Counted from the first letter of the stretch, positions 16,450 through 24,538 are shown. The stretch: 26,378 bases of DNA from [Eubacterium] saphenum (GCA_004557645.1 SFGI01000031.1:1-26378); one strand, 5' to 3'. Translations and numbers: made by a program. The notes: generated from the letters alone by a model not told the origin.

Positions 16450-17100
16450 ATGAATTTTAGAAAAGAGGCGACTCATTTGAAACAGAATTACCAGCTGGTG
16501 CTGGAAAAGACCATACAAAACCTGCAAAAGGAAGGCAAACACCCCTCTCTGCTGCTCCATAGCTGCTGTGGGCCTTGTTCTTCCTATGTGATGGAATATC
16601 TGGCACAGTATTTTGATATCACGATCTTCTATTATAATCCCAATATCGCCCCCGAAGCAGAATTTCGTTTTCGGGCAGAAGAGCAGGAACGGCTCATCGG
16701 CGAAATGGGGCTGGGTGTGAAATTTATTCTGGGGAAATATGACCCGGAACGCTTCTTCGCCTTGGCAAAAGGGCACGAAACCGAACCGGAGGGCGGCGAA
16801 CGTTGCTTCAAATGCTATCGCCTGCGGCTGGAAGAAGCGGCAAAAGCGGCGAAGGATGGCGGATTCGACTATTTCACCACCACCCTTTCCATCAGCCCTC
16901 ATAAAAACGCCCAGGTATTGAACGAATTAGGGAAAGAGATTTCTGACGCATACGGCGTTTCTTATCTCTTCTCCGATTTCAAGAAAAAGAATGGCTACCG
17001 CCGCTCCTGCGAGCTTTCTGTGGAGTACAACCTCTACCGCCAGGATTACTGCGGCTGCCCCTATTCCAAAGCCGAAGCCGAAAACCGTCGAAAACCTTGA
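16450..17100 (+). CDS. queH: Epoxyqueuosine reductase QueH
   Basis: QueH performs the last step of queuosine synthesis in tRNA, reducing epoxyqueuosine with an iron-sulfur cluster. Cysteine motifs are LLLHSCCGPCSS (C39, C40, C43), RCFKCY (C119, C122) and YCGCPYS (C201, C203), in a protein of 216 residues from this ATG. The ATG has no spaced ribosome binding site (AGG abuts it). An in-frame TTG at 16477 follows AGAGGCG by 7 nt and would give MKQNYQ, close to the usual QueH beginning, so the true start may be 16477. The last codons and stop (CGA AAA CCT TGA) lie in a palindromic element. The gene stands alone on the plus strand, divergent from rpoB. No other queuosine genes are in view. Confidence 0.9.
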   Translation: MNFRKEATHLKQNYQLVLEKTIQNLQKEGKHPSLLLHSCCGPCSSYVMEYLAQYFDITIFYYNPNIAPEAEFRFRAEEQERLIGEMGLGVKFILGKYDPERFFALAKGHETEPEGGERCFKCYRLRLEEAAKAAKDGGFDYFTTTLSISPHKNAQVLNELGKEISDAYGVSYLFSDFKKKNGYRRSCELSVEYNLYRQDYCGCPYSKAEAENRRKP

Positions 17101-17173
17101 GGGTTTCACCCTCAAACTCCTACCAAGGGGAATCATTCCCCTTGCAGGGTTTGGGACAGTGTCCCAAGGTTTT
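17091..17173. repeat. Multi-hairpin palindromic element at the queH 3' end
   Basis: Three near-perfect hairpins follow one another: 17097-17104 with 17108-17115, 17124-17133 with 17135-17144, and 17151-17158 with 17160-17167. The ends, AAAACCTTG (17091-17099) and CAAGGTTTT (17165-17173), are perfect inverted repeats, so the whole can fold as a closed four-way junction with slightly shortened arms. The element supplies the end of queH and stops 25 nt before the next gene. It looks like a dispersed miniature palindromic repeat; copy number cannot be seen here. Confidence 0.6.
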
Positions 17174-17198
17174 GGCCTTTAGAAAGGAAGTAAAAATT

Positions 17199-18065
17199 AT
17201 GTCACAAAAAAATAAAGGGGTCTGCTGTATCCTGCTCTCCTCTTTCTCCTTTGCCCTCATGAATATGTTCGTCCGCTTGTCGGGCGACCTGCCCTCTATC
17301 CAGAAAAGCTTCTTCCGCAACTTTGTGGCAATGCTTTTCGCTCTGATGATTTTGCTGAAAGAACGTCCCGAGATCAAATTGGACAGGGATTCTAAAAAAT
17401 TCCTGGTGCTCCGCTCTGTCTGCGGCACACTAGGTATCCTCTGCAACTTCTACGCCGTAGACCATCTGGTGCTGGCGGACGCCTCCATGCTGAATAAAAT
17501 GTCCCCCTTCTTTGCCATCCTCTTCGGCATCCTGATTTTGAAAGAAAAGATCAATCTCTTTCAGGGGCTTTGCGTGGTAGCAGCTTTCACAGGCACCCTC
17601 TTCGTCATCAAGCCCACGCCTTCCAATCTGGCGTGCTTTCCTGCTTTGATCGGTCTGTTGGGCGGTCTCGGTGCCGGGGTAGCATATACTTATGTTCGAG
17701 CCTTGGGCATGCGGGGGGTAAAAGGACCCTTCATCGTGTTCTTTTTCTCCGCCTTTTCCTGCGTGGTGACCCTGCCCTACTTGGTCTTCTGCTACCACCC
17801 CATGACAATGGCGCAGTTGGGCACACTGCTTCTGGCTGGTCTGGCAGCCGCCGGCGGGCAATTCACCATCACTGCGGCATATACCTATGCCCCCGCTCGG
17901 GAAATTTCTGTTTATGACTACAGTCAGATCATCTTCTCAGCAATCTTGGGCTATTTCGTTTTCGGACAGGTTTCCGATGCCTTCAGCTGGCTGGGGTATC
18001 TCATCATCACATCCACCGCTGTGGCAATGTTTATCCGCAACAACCGTCCCCATGTAAAGGTATAA
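17199..18065 (+). CDS. EamA/DMT-family membrane transporter
   Basis: The protein has 288 residues and about ten hydrophobic segments in two similar halves, the layout of the drug/metabolite transporter superfamily (EamA repeats). Typical features are the early SFSFALMNMFVRL helix, the FAILFGILILKEKI stretch closing the first repeat, and the YDYSQIIFSAILGYFVFGQ stretch in the second. It would act in the cytoplasmic membrane as a metabolite exporter; the substrate is unknown. The start MSQKNKGV is chosen over longer readings because AGAAAGGAAG precedes it; the longer frame only reads through the upstream palindromic element. It is followed after 12 nt by the next plus-strand gene. Confidence 0.85.
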   Translation: MSQKNKGVCCILLSSFSFALMNMFVRLSGDLPSIQKSFFRNFVAMLFALMILLKERPEIKLDRDSKKFLVLRSVCGTLGILCNFYAVDHLVLADASMLNKMSPFFAILFGILILKEKINLFQGLCVVAAFTGTLFVIKPTPSNLACFPALIGLLGGLGAGVAYTYVRALGMRGVKGPFIVFFFSAFSCVVTLPYLVFCYHPMTMAQLGTLLLAGLAAAGGQFTITAAYTYAPAREISVYDYSQIIFSAILGYFVFGQVSDAFSWLGYLIITSTAVAMFIRNNRPHVKV

Positions 18066-18077
18066 GCAGGAGAGATT

Positions 18078-18722
18078 ATGTTACTAGAAAGAACTTTTGA
18101 AACACTAAAAAAGATCGGCAACGAACGACTGCAGCTGCCTATCTTCTATGAAAGCCCCGTATCCCTGCGGTTCGAAACAGGCGACCCTACGATAGATATC
18201 TTTCTGGATGAAAAGCACCTGAATCCTCGCTATCTGAAAAGTGCCCAATGGCGGGCCTCCTTCCTCTATGAAAAAACAGCTCCCTTCGATACATTGCTAT
18301 GGGTGCTGTATCGCACAGAGGACTTGGATACGGATATCGACGATATCATTGAGAAATTCTGCCGTTTGGCTCATCTGCCCTCCCCTGCGGAGGTCTATCA
18401 GCAGGAAGTGACAACAGCAAACGAGGAACCCATGACCCGCATCCTGCTTTTCTGGGATATGGAGCAGACACCACCTCGGATAACGCCTCTGCTGGAAGCC
18501 ATCATGTCCTGCGATTTCAAAGGATTAGGCTTTCGGGAATTATCCTCCGCTGTGTTCTTTTTCAATACAGAAAAGCATCTGCTGTTCCATCCTTACGATG
18601 ACAGGGGCGCAGATGTGGTAGCAAAAAAACCCGAGGATATCCTCTTCCTTTACGAAGATTGTCAAAATTGGCTGCTGGAATATGATATCGAACGAATGAA
18701 AACAACATTTGAGCAAAGATAA
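18078..18722 (+). CDS. Hypothetical protein, DUF3885-like
   Basis: The protein has 214 residues and is soluble and acidic, with no signal peptide or membrane segment. The C-terminal part contains HPYDDRGADVVA followed by LYEDCQNWLLEYD, which resembles the DUF3885 domain as I remember it; the function of that domain is not known. An N-terminal half with SLRFETGDP and FLYEKTAPFD patterns is of unknown role. It starts at ATG behind AGGAGAG and lies 12 nt after the EamA gene, so the two are probably cotranscribed. The stop codon runs directly into the terminator hairpin. Confidence 0.75.
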   Translation: MLLERTFETLKKIGNERLQLPIFYESPVSLRFETGDPTIDIFLDEKHLNPRYLKSAQWRASFLYEKTAPFDTLLWVLYRTEDLDTDIDDIIEKFCRLAHLPSPAEVYQQEVTTANEEPMTRILLFWDMEQTPPRITPLLEAIMSCDFKGLGFRELSSAVFFFNTEKHLLFHPYDDRGADVVAKKPEDILFLYEDCQNWLLEYDIERMKTTFEQR

Positions 18723-18750
18723 AGACCTCTTTCGAGGTCTTTTCTGTTTT
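18721..18750 (+). terminator. Intrinsic terminator after the DUF3885-like gene
   Basis: AAAGACCTC and GAGGTCTTT pair perfectly around a TTTC loop and are followed by TCTGTTTT on the plus strand. The hairpin lies between two convergent genes and could also serve the anti-sigma gene from the other side, with a weaker U-tract. Confidence 0.85.
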
Positions 18751-18811
18751 ATTTCATTTTAAGGGTTTTCCGTCTGTGCACCATAAACATTTTTCAGTAT
18801 CTCTTGTCTGT

Positions 18812-19582
18812 TTATTTTACCATTTTCAAAAGCTCCATCAACGTATAGCTTTCTGTTTTGTTTCCATAATTGATGCTGACGGTGTAATCCTCCAATACCG
18901 CCTCACCCGTCTCACCAATGGTGATGCTGGTCGCTTCATTATCTTCCTGGAACATCATGATAGACACAGGCCCCTGTTCGCCATTCTGGATAGTGGTAGC
19001 AGGTGTTTCAGCAGTTACTGTTTCAGCCCTTTCCAGACTGCCATCCACCATGACGACCTCTACTTTTTCGCCGGCACCCACTGTCAAAATATCCAGATCC
19101 ATCCCCCAGCTGAAACGATTGGGATATTTTCCGCGGTCATCAAAGGGTACTTGCCATGCTCTCCGCAGACTGATTTCCACACTTGCCTGATCGTACATTA
19201 CCGCAGCCTGCAAAACAGCATCCTCCTGCAGTTCAAAATCCAGATAAAGACTGTCTTCTGCAACACGGACATCCATGGTAATGTCATCCGGCTCTACTGC
19301 AAACCCTTGGGCAAATGCCTTCCATCCCGCACCGCCAAGACAGATGCAAATTACCACTGCCGTCGCAACCGCTCCTTTCATCCTGCGGTTGAATTTCCGA
19401 AAAGGGTTGATCTTTCTCTTTTCCGATTCTTCTTTTGTCTCCATTTCCTTCTGCATCTGCTGTAGCACCTGGCTGCAAAGCTCGCAATCCTCCATGTGGG
19501 TTTCGATCTCCATATTGCTCTCCTTACTGGTCAGTCCGTCCAAATACATGGGCAGCAAATCTCTGATAATTTCACATTTCAT
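18812..19582 (-). CDS. Membrane-anchored zinc-finger anti-sigma factor
   Basis: The protein has 256 residues. The N-terminal 40 residues form a zinc-binding anti-sigma domain with C3, H29, C33 and C36 (HMEDCELC, the H-x3-C-x2-C pattern). A basic linker is followed by one membrane helix at about 70-89 (AVATAVVICICLGGAGW), then about 165 extracytoplasmic residues of unknown sensory role. It would hold the cognate ECF sigma factor inactive. The start codon overlaps the end of the sigma gene by 11 nt (AGGAGG inside the sigma frame), the usual coupling. The anti-sigma frame is intact although the sigma frame is interrupted twice. Confidence 0.85.
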   Translation of the reverse strand: MKCEIIRDLLPMYLDGLTSKESNMEIETHMEDCELCSQVLQQMQKEMETKEESEKRKINPFRKFNRRMKGAVATAVVICICLGGAGWKAFAQGFAVEPDDITMDVRVAEDSLYLDFELQEDAVLQAAVMYDQASVEISLRRAWQVPFDDRGKYPNRFSWGMDLDILTVGAGEKVEVVMVDGSLERAETVTAETPATTIQNGEQGPVSIMMFQEDNEATSITIGETGEAVLEDYTVSINYGNKTESYTLMELLKMVK

Positions 19583-20057
19583 CTCTCCCGACCTCCTCCA
19601 TGATCTTCTGTTTTGCCCGGTAAAAAGTCACCCGTGCCCAATTTTCATTTCTCCCGCAAATCTCACCGATCTCCTTAAAGGAGAATCCACCGGTGATACG
19701 CAGGAGAAAAACCTCTTTGGCATTTTCCTCCAAGATATGTACCGCTTTCATCACTTACATGGTCTGTTCCTTCCAGCAGTAGGCGCTTTCCAAACCATCC
19801 CTCGCCCCATTTTCCTGCAATGGTTCTTCTTTTCTTCGCCTGCGCCTGTCCAATTCCTGATACCAGATATGCTTTGCGATCTGGCAAAGCCATGTGGAAA
19901 CCTTGCAGCTTCCATCGAATCTCCCCGAAGAACGGATCGCCCGATAAAAGGTTTCCTGGGTCAGTTCTTCCGCCAAATCCCCATCGCCGCAAAGGCTCAT
20001 CAAATATTTGAATACGAACCTCCCGTATTCCTCAAAATCTTTTTCGGGCTAAAACAT
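19572..20057 (-). pseudogene. ECF sigma factor with two in-frame stop codons
   Basis: One continuous 162-codon frame opens at ATG 20057 behind AGGAGG. It reads M-F-stop-PEKDFEEYGRFVFKYLMSLCGDGDLAEELTQE, then region 2 (TFYRAIRSSGRF ... VSTWLCQIAKHIWYQ), a linker, a second stop, and region 4 (EVFLLRI ... FSFKEIGEI ... NWARVTFYRAKQKI). The stops are TAG at codon 3 (20049-20051) and TAA in the linker (19755-19757). There is no frameshift; removing the two stops gives a full-length ECF sigma-70 protein. Both could come from glutamine codons by one C-to-T change each. Separate short products by internal initiation are possible, but a single functional sigma factor would need readthrough or suppression. 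Confidence 0.8.
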
Positions 20058-20087
20058 TCTCTTTCCTCCTCTCTTGTGGATTCATTT

Positions 20088-20117
20088 ATATATCCTGCTT
20101 AGAGCATTTTCGTTACA
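20088..20117 (-). promoter_or_regulatory. Possible ECF-type promoter of the sigma/anti-sigma pair
   Basis: Minus-strand TGTAAC (20112-20117) resembles the -35 of ECF-sigma promoters and is followed after 18 nt by the AT-rich ATATAT (20088-20093). The site lies about 30 nt before the sigma gene start. Self-activation is common for such pairs, but the -10 is not diagnostic. Confidence 0.3.
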
Positions 20118-20185
20118 TACTTTTCTAAATTTATCATAGCATTTTTTTATTCTCTTGTTTTTTATGAATCTTTTAATTTTGGGGC

Positions 20186-20219
20186 AATAAAAAAAGTCCA
20201 TTCTCTGAAATGGACTTTT
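20186..20219 (-). terminator. Distal terminator of gdhA
   Basis: An 11-pair stem, AAAAGTCCATT with AATGGACTTTT (six-base loop), is followed on the minus strand by seven U. It is the second of two consecutive terminators downstream of gdhA. Confidence 0.85.
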
Positions 20220-20221
20220 GA

Positions 20222-20252
20222 GAAAAGGAAAAGGGACGGATTTCTCCGTCCC
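20222..20252 (-). terminator. Proximal terminator of gdhA
   Basis: A perfect eight-pair stem, GGGACGGA with TCCGTCCC (GAAA tetraloop), is followed on the minus strand by TTTTCCTTTTC. It begins 60 nt after the gdhA stop codon and lies immediately upstream of the second terminator. Confidence 0.8.
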
Positions 20253-20312
20253 TCCCGAGTTCTTGCTTAATCGTCTTTGTGTAATCGAACGAAATTTTTC
20301 AATTAGGTTAAA

Positions 20313-21662
20313 TTATACCAGACCCTGAGCCATCATAGCAGCTGCAACTTTCTTGAAGCCTGCGATGTTAGCACCAGCTACCAGGTTGTAGCCCAGACCA
20401 GCGCCTTCTGCAGCTTCTACAGAAATCTTGTGGATGTTCTTCATGATGCCTTTCAGTTTAGCGTCAACTTCTTCGCCTTCCCAGCTGTATCTCATGGAGT
20501 TCTGAGCCATTTCCAGAGCGGAAACTGCTACACCACCAGCGTTAACTGCTTTAGAAGGAGCAACGATCATGCCGGGTTCTGCCATAGCACGAGCCAGACC
20601 TGCGTTTGTTGTAGGCATGTTAGCTACTTCGATGTAGTATTTTGTGCCGTTAGCGATAATCTGTTCGATTTCGGGAACATCCAGTTCGTTCTGGTATGCT
20701 GCGGGCATGCAGATATCAACTTTCTGGCCCCAAGGTTTCTGTTTAGGGAAGAATTCTACGCCGAATTTGTCAGCATAGTCCTGAGCACGGTTTCTGCCGG
20801 AGCTTCTCATTTCCAGCATGTAATCGAATTTTTCCTGTGTTGTGATACCTTCGGGATCGTATACATAGCCGTCAGGGCCGGACAGTGTAACAACTTTACC
20901 ACCCAGCTGAGCTACTTTCATAGCGATACCCCAAGCTACGTTACCAAAACCGGACATAGCTACTGTTTTGCCTTCGAATGTGTCGCCTTCATGCTGCAGA
21001 ACTTCGTTTACATAGTATGCAGCGCCGTAGCCTGTTGCTTCGGGTCTGAACAGGGAACCGCCGTATTCCAGACCTTTACCTGTCAGTACGCCATTTTCCC
21101 AGCAGCCTTTGATTCTCTTGTACTGGCCATACAGGAAACCGATTTCTCTGCCGCCTACGCCGATGTCACCAGCGGGAACGTCAACGTCGGGACCGATGTG
21201 TCTGTACAGTTCTGTCATGAATGCCTGGCAGAATCTCATGATTTCCATATCGGATTTACCGTTGGGATCGAAGTCGGAACCACCCTTACCGCCGCCGATA
21301 GGCAGACCTGTCAGGGAGTTTTTGAAGATCTGTTCAAAGCCCAGGAATTTAACTACGCCAGAGTATACGTTGGAAGCAAAACGCAGGCCGCCTTTGTAGG
21401 GACCGATAGCGCTGGAGAACTGTACTCTGAAACCACGGTTTACCTGTACTTTACCAGCATCGTCTACCCATGTTACTCTGAAGGATACCTGTCTTTCGGG
21501 TTCAACCAGTCTTTCCAGCAGACCCATTTTTTCATATTCGGGATGCAGTTCAACTTCTTTTTCGATAGAAGCGAATACTTCTTCTACTGTCTGGATGAAT
21601 TCGGGTTCGTGTGCGTCACGCTTTTTAACCTGTTCGATTACTCTTTCAATATAAGCGTTCAT
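20313..21662 (-). CDS. gdhA: Glutamate dehydrogenase (probably NADP-dependent)
   Basis: The protein has 449 residues, the length of the hexameric bacterial/fungal class. The enzyme converts 2-oxoglutarate and ammonium to glutamate. Substrate-domain motifs are GPYKGGLRF, LTGLPIGGGKGGSDFDP (with the catalytic lysine) and PAGDIGVGGREIGFLYGQYKR. The nucleotide domain has the GFGNVAWG dinucleotide-binding loop. Similarity to the E. coli GdhA type suggests NADP, but coenzyme choice is not decided by what I can see. It starts at ATG with AGGAGGTC upstream. It is monocistronic: an extended -10 promoter and structured leader precede it, and two terminators follow. Confidence 0.96.
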   Translation of the reverse strand: MNAYIERVIEQVKKRDAHEPEFIQTVEEVFASIEKEVELHPEYEKMGLLERLVEPERQVSFRVTWVDDAGKVQVNRGFRVQFSSAIGPYKGGLRFASNVYSGVVKFLGFEQIFKNSLTGLPIGGGKGGSDFDPNGKSDMEIMRFCQAFMTELYRHIGPDVDVPAGDIGVGGREIGFLYGQYKRIKGCWENGVLTGKGLEYGGSLFRPEATGYGAAYYVNEVLQHEGDTFEGKTVAMSGFGNVAWGIAMKVAQLGGKVVTLSGPDGYVYDPEGITTQEKFDYMLEMRSSGRNRAQDYADKFGVEFFPKQKPWGQKVDICMPAAYQNELDVPEIEQIIANGTKYYIEVANMPTTNAGLARAMAEPGMIVAPSKAVNAGGVAVSALEMAQNSMRYSWEGEEVDAKLKGIMKNIHKISVEAAEGAGLGYNLVAGANIAGFKKVAAAMMAQGLV

Positions 21663-21707
21663 AACTCTTTGACCTCCTATTGTTTATACATTAACAATTA
21701 GTTTTTT

Positions 21708-21750
21708 CCGCACCGCTGGATGCGGCTTTGCCCCATGCGGTTAGGGCAAA
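21708..21750 (-). promoter_or_regulatory. Paired hairpins in the gdhA leader
   Basis: TTTGCCC/GGGCAAA (21744-21750 with 21727-21733, 10-nt loop) and CCGCA/TGCGG (21721-21725 with 21708-21712) stand one base apart in the 5' untranslated RNA, about 45 nt before gdhA. No U-tract follows on the transcribed strand, so this is not a terminator. No known riboswitch was recognised. Confidence 0.35.
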
Positions 21751-21822
21751 TTGAAGAAAAAGCTTCGTGGATTTCGTTATTCTTTTGGAACATACTACTC
21801 CCACTCGCTTCTTTCATGGATT

Positions 21823-21831
21823 ATTATAACA
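21823..21831 (-). promoter_or_regulatory. Extended -10 promoter of gdhA
   Basis: TGTTATAAT on the minus strand combines a perfect TATAAT with the upstream TG of an extended -10 element; no good -35 is present. The start would be near 21816, giving a leader of about 155 nt. The AT-rich stretch from 21832 to 22089 shows nothing else I can support. Confidence 0.55.
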
Positions 21832-22089
21832 CATATTTTGGACTTGTGTAGTATTTTTTTCAAGTTTTGGATTTATTTTTACACAAATTTTTATGTTAAA
21901 AATTATGCAAAAAAAACCCTTGCCTTCTTTTTTTGTGCATCGTTGCAGAAAGCATTTGCACTATCAAGGTTTTGGCAATACTTTTTTACAGTTCTTTCAA
22001 CAAACTGCACAATTTTTCAGCGAAAAGCAGGATGTACACTTTGTCCGCCCGTGGGATATTGTTATTAAAATGACGATTCTTTTTCTTGC

Positions 22090-22121
22090 AAAACAAAAGA
22101 GGACGCATCTTCACGTCCTCT
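22090..22121 (-). terminator. Intrinsic terminator of the mreB-type gene
   Basis: AGAGGACG and CGTCCTCT pair perfectly around an eight-base loop and are followed on the minus strand by TTTGTTTTG. The stem begins five bases after the stop codon. Confidence 0.85.
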
Positions 22122-22126
22122 GTTTC

Positions 22127-23185
22127 TTATTTCTTTTTGAAAAAGTTCCCGATATCGAAGCCCCGTTTTTCCTGATGCTCCTCTTCGCCGCCTTCGGAAA
22201 TAAATTCGATATAACGGCCTGTACCAATGGCAACACAGCTGACTGCATCCTCTGCCACCATGGCATGGATGCCTGTTCTGCTCTGGATCAGCTTATCCAG
22301 ACCATAAAGCAGGCTGCCGCCGCCAGTCATAACGATGCCACGTTCATAGATATCCGCCGCCAGTTCGGGAGGGGTGCGTTCCAAAACGCCATGCACTGCA
22401 TCGGCAATGGCCTCCACGGATTCCTGCAGTGCTTCCAGCATTTCATCGGAGGTTACCGTGATATTCTTCGGCAGACCTGTGATGAGGTTTCTGCCCCGCA
22501 CATCCAGCGTAACGGGAATAGTACGTTCAAAAGCCGTACCGATCTTGATCTTCAGTTCTTCGGCAGTTCTTTCGCCGATCAGAACGTTGTGTTTCTTTCT
22601 CATATAGCGAATGATGGCATCATCAAAGTTATCCCCCGCGATCTTCAGGGAATAGCTGACTACGGTGCCGCCCAAAGAAATGACTGCGATATCCGTTGTG
22701 CCGCCGCCGATATCCACCACCATGCTGCCGCAGGCACGGGAAATATCGATGCCGGAACCGATGGCTGCCGCAATGGGTTCTTCGATGATATGCACACGTC
22801 TTGCCCCCGCCTGACGGGTCGCATCTTCTACTGCTCTTTTTTCTACTTCCGTAACGCTGCTGGGTACGCAAACGGCAATGGTAGGCTTCACGAAGGAACG
22901 CTTGCCCATAGCCTTTTCAATGAAGTACTGCAGCATTTTTTCTGTCACATCATAATTGGAGATAACACCTTCCCGCAAAGGACGGATGGCAACGATATTG
23001 CCGGGTGTTCTGCCCAGCATACGTCTTGCTTCTTCGCCCACAGCCAGAATCGTGTTGCTGTCCTTATCAATGGCAACAACGGATGGTTCGCGGATCACAA
23101 TGCCCTGCCCCTTGATATATACCAGAACAGTGGCAGTCCCCAGGTCGATGCCGATATTTTCGCCAAAACTCATAAAATTAAACAT
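22127..23185 (-). CDS. mreB: Rod shape-determining protein, MreB/Mbl family
   Basis: The protein has 352 residues from MFNFMSFGENIGID. This ATG is preferred to the upstream TTG because AAAGGAG lies 7 nt before it. Actin-fold motifs are IGIDLGTATV (about 11-20, phosphate 1), VVDIGGGTTDIAVISLGG (phosphate 2) and MTGGGSLLYGLD (adenosine). MreB/Mbl filaments under the membrane guide lateral wall synthesis. Which paralogue this is (MreB, Mbl or MreBH) cannot be settled; mreC and mreD are not adjacent, which favours an Mbl-like role. The C-terminus carries an extra charged tail, EEHQEKRGFDIGNFFKKK, that may help membrane contact. Confidence 0.93.
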   Translation of the reverse strand: MFNFMSFGENIGIDLGTATVLVYIKGQGIVIREPSVVAIDKDSNTILAVGEEARRMLGRTPGNIVAIRPLREGVISNYDVTEKMLQYFIEKAMGKRSFVKPTIAVCVPSSVTEVEKRAVEDATRQAGARRVHIIEEPIAAAIGSGIDISRACGSMVVDIGGGTTDIAVISLGGTVVSYSLKIAGDNFDDAIIRYMRKKHNVLIGERTAEELKIKIGTAFERTIPVTLDVRGRNLITGLPKNITVTSDEMLEALQESVEAIADAVHGVLERTPPELAADIYERGIVMTGGGSLLYGLDKLIQSRTGIHAMVAEDAVSCVAIGTGRYIEFISEGGEEEHQEKRGFDIGNFFKKK

Positions 23186-23235
23186 ACCGCCGCTCCTTTG
23201 TTCTTTTTGAACCAAAATTTTTCCTGTGTCTTTTC

Positions 23236-23264
23236 AGTATACTTGAATCTACGCCCCTTGAAAA
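23236..23264 (-). promoter_or_regulatory. Probable promoter of the mreB-type gene
   Basis: The minus strand has -35 TTTTCA (23259-23264), a 17-nt spacer and -10 TATACT (23236-23241), with a start near 23230, about 45 nt before the gene. The -35 matches only four of six consensus bases. Confidence 0.45.
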
Positions 23265-23335
23265 GCCGTTTCTGAAAAAATTAAGAAAATTCTTCCTATT
23301 TTAAATAGTAAGAACCTCTTTTCGTTCTGCGTTTT

Positions 23336-24538
23336 TTATCTGATCTCGCTTCGCAGTACTTCCATGCCCTTCTGCAGCTGGGTATCCGCTCTTTCGGGAA
23401 TATCCTTCAGGGCTGTGTTCTGATATTCTGCCGGCAGCTCTACCACTTCGTCGGGCTCAATGCCTACGCCATGGATGGATGTACCGTTGGGCGTATAGTA
23501 TTTCTGAATGGTGATATTCAAGCCGGAACCATCGGGCAGGGTAAACAGCCGCTGCACCAGCCCCTTGCCGAAGGTCTGGGTGCCGATCAGCGTGCCTCTG
23601 TCCATATCCTTTACGGCACCGGCGAAAATTTCCGATGCACTGGCACTGTTGGCATTGACCAGCACCACCAGGGGGATATCTAAATATTCTCCGTCACATT
23701 TCAAATCGTTTCTATTTTCATTTTTATCCAAAGTATAGACCATGGTGCCTTCCGGCAGCAATTCTTCCCCGATCTCGTAGACAGAACGCACCAGACCGCC
23801 GGGGTTATCTCTCAGATCCAGGATCAGCCCTTTCATGCCTTCTTTCTGCAGCTCATCCAAGGCTTCCTTGAACTGGGTATAGGTATTTTCCTTAAACCCG
23901 CTGATGGAAATATAGCCAATCTTTTCCTCCATCATACGGCTGGATACACTTTCCAGAACGACCTTTGCCCGCTCCATGGTAAATTCCATGGTCTCTCCGG
24001 TGCTTCTGCGAAGCACCTTGATGGTCACTTCTGTGCCTTCCCTGCCGCGGATCTTCGCCGCCACATCGGAAAGCATGCTCCCTCGCATATCCTGACCGTC
24101 TACACCAATGATAACATCCCCGGCTTTCATGCCTGCTGCCTCCGCAGGCTGCCCTGCCATCACGCTGCTGACGATGACTTCCCCATCCTGGGTGCTGTAG
24201 ACCTCGATGCCTACACCGTCGAAATTGCCGTTGGAATTATCCATATACTGCTTCAGGTTTTCCTTCGTCAGGTAATATGTATATCTGTCCCCAACGCCTG
24301 CCATCATGCCCGCATACAGCATCTCTTCCACCTGTTCTTCCTTCAGATCATCCACATAATATTTATCCAGATAGCTTTGGATGATGTCGATCTTCGCTTC
24401 CCGGCTCATGCCCACCGAAAAGGGCAGGGCATGCCAAGGGATGATGCGGCAGATGGGGTTCCATGCCACACTGACCACAAGGACCAACGCCAGTGCAGCC
24501 CCAAAGCCCTTCCAAAAATCCTTTCGTTTCACATTCAT
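23336..24538 (-). CDS. S41 carboxy-terminal processing protease
   Basis: The protein has 400 residues. It has an N-terminal membrane anchor (about 11-26, GFGAALALVLVVSVAW), a region with helices (45-90), a PDZ domain (about 105-185, with PAEAAGMKAGDVIIGVDG) and an S41 peptidase domain. The catalytic pair is S300 in NSASASEIF and K325 in QTFGKGLVQ, 25 residues apart as in other CTPs. It would cleave extracytoplasmic proteins near their C-termini. It lies downstream of ftsEX on the same strand, separated by a hairpin. A role in division or wall remodelling is inference from position. The spacing of GAGGCG to the ATG is short, so a start at the nearby GTG (codon 3) is possible. Confidence 0.92.
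   Translation of the reverse strand: MNVKRKDFWKGFGAALALVLVVSVAWNPICRIIPWHALPFSVGMSREAKIDIIQSYLDKYYVDDLKEEQVEEMLYAGMMAGVGDRYTYYLTKENLKQYMDNSNGNFDGVGIEVYSTQDGEVIVSSVMAGQPAEAAGMKAGDVIIGVDGQDMRGSMLSDVAAKIRGREGTEVTIKVLRRSTGETMEFTMERAKVVLESVSSRMMEEKIGYISISGFKENTYTQFKEALDELQKEGMKGLILDLRDNPGGLVRSVYEIGEELLPEGTMVYTLDKNENRNDLKCDGEYLDIPLVVLVNANSASASEIFAGAVKDMDRGTLIGTQTFGKGLVQRLFTLPDGSGLNITIQKYYTPNGTSIHGVGIEPDEVVELPAEYQNTALKDIPERADTQLQKGMEVLRSEIR

Noticed and set aside
19572..20057. Stop-codon reassignment or programmed recoding in this genome as the explanation for the sigma gene
   Set aside because: TAA ends etfB, tuf, fusA, rpoC and others here, directly followed by terminators, so TAA is a normal stop. 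Nothing near either stop looks like a recoding signal. Nonsense mutation is simpler.
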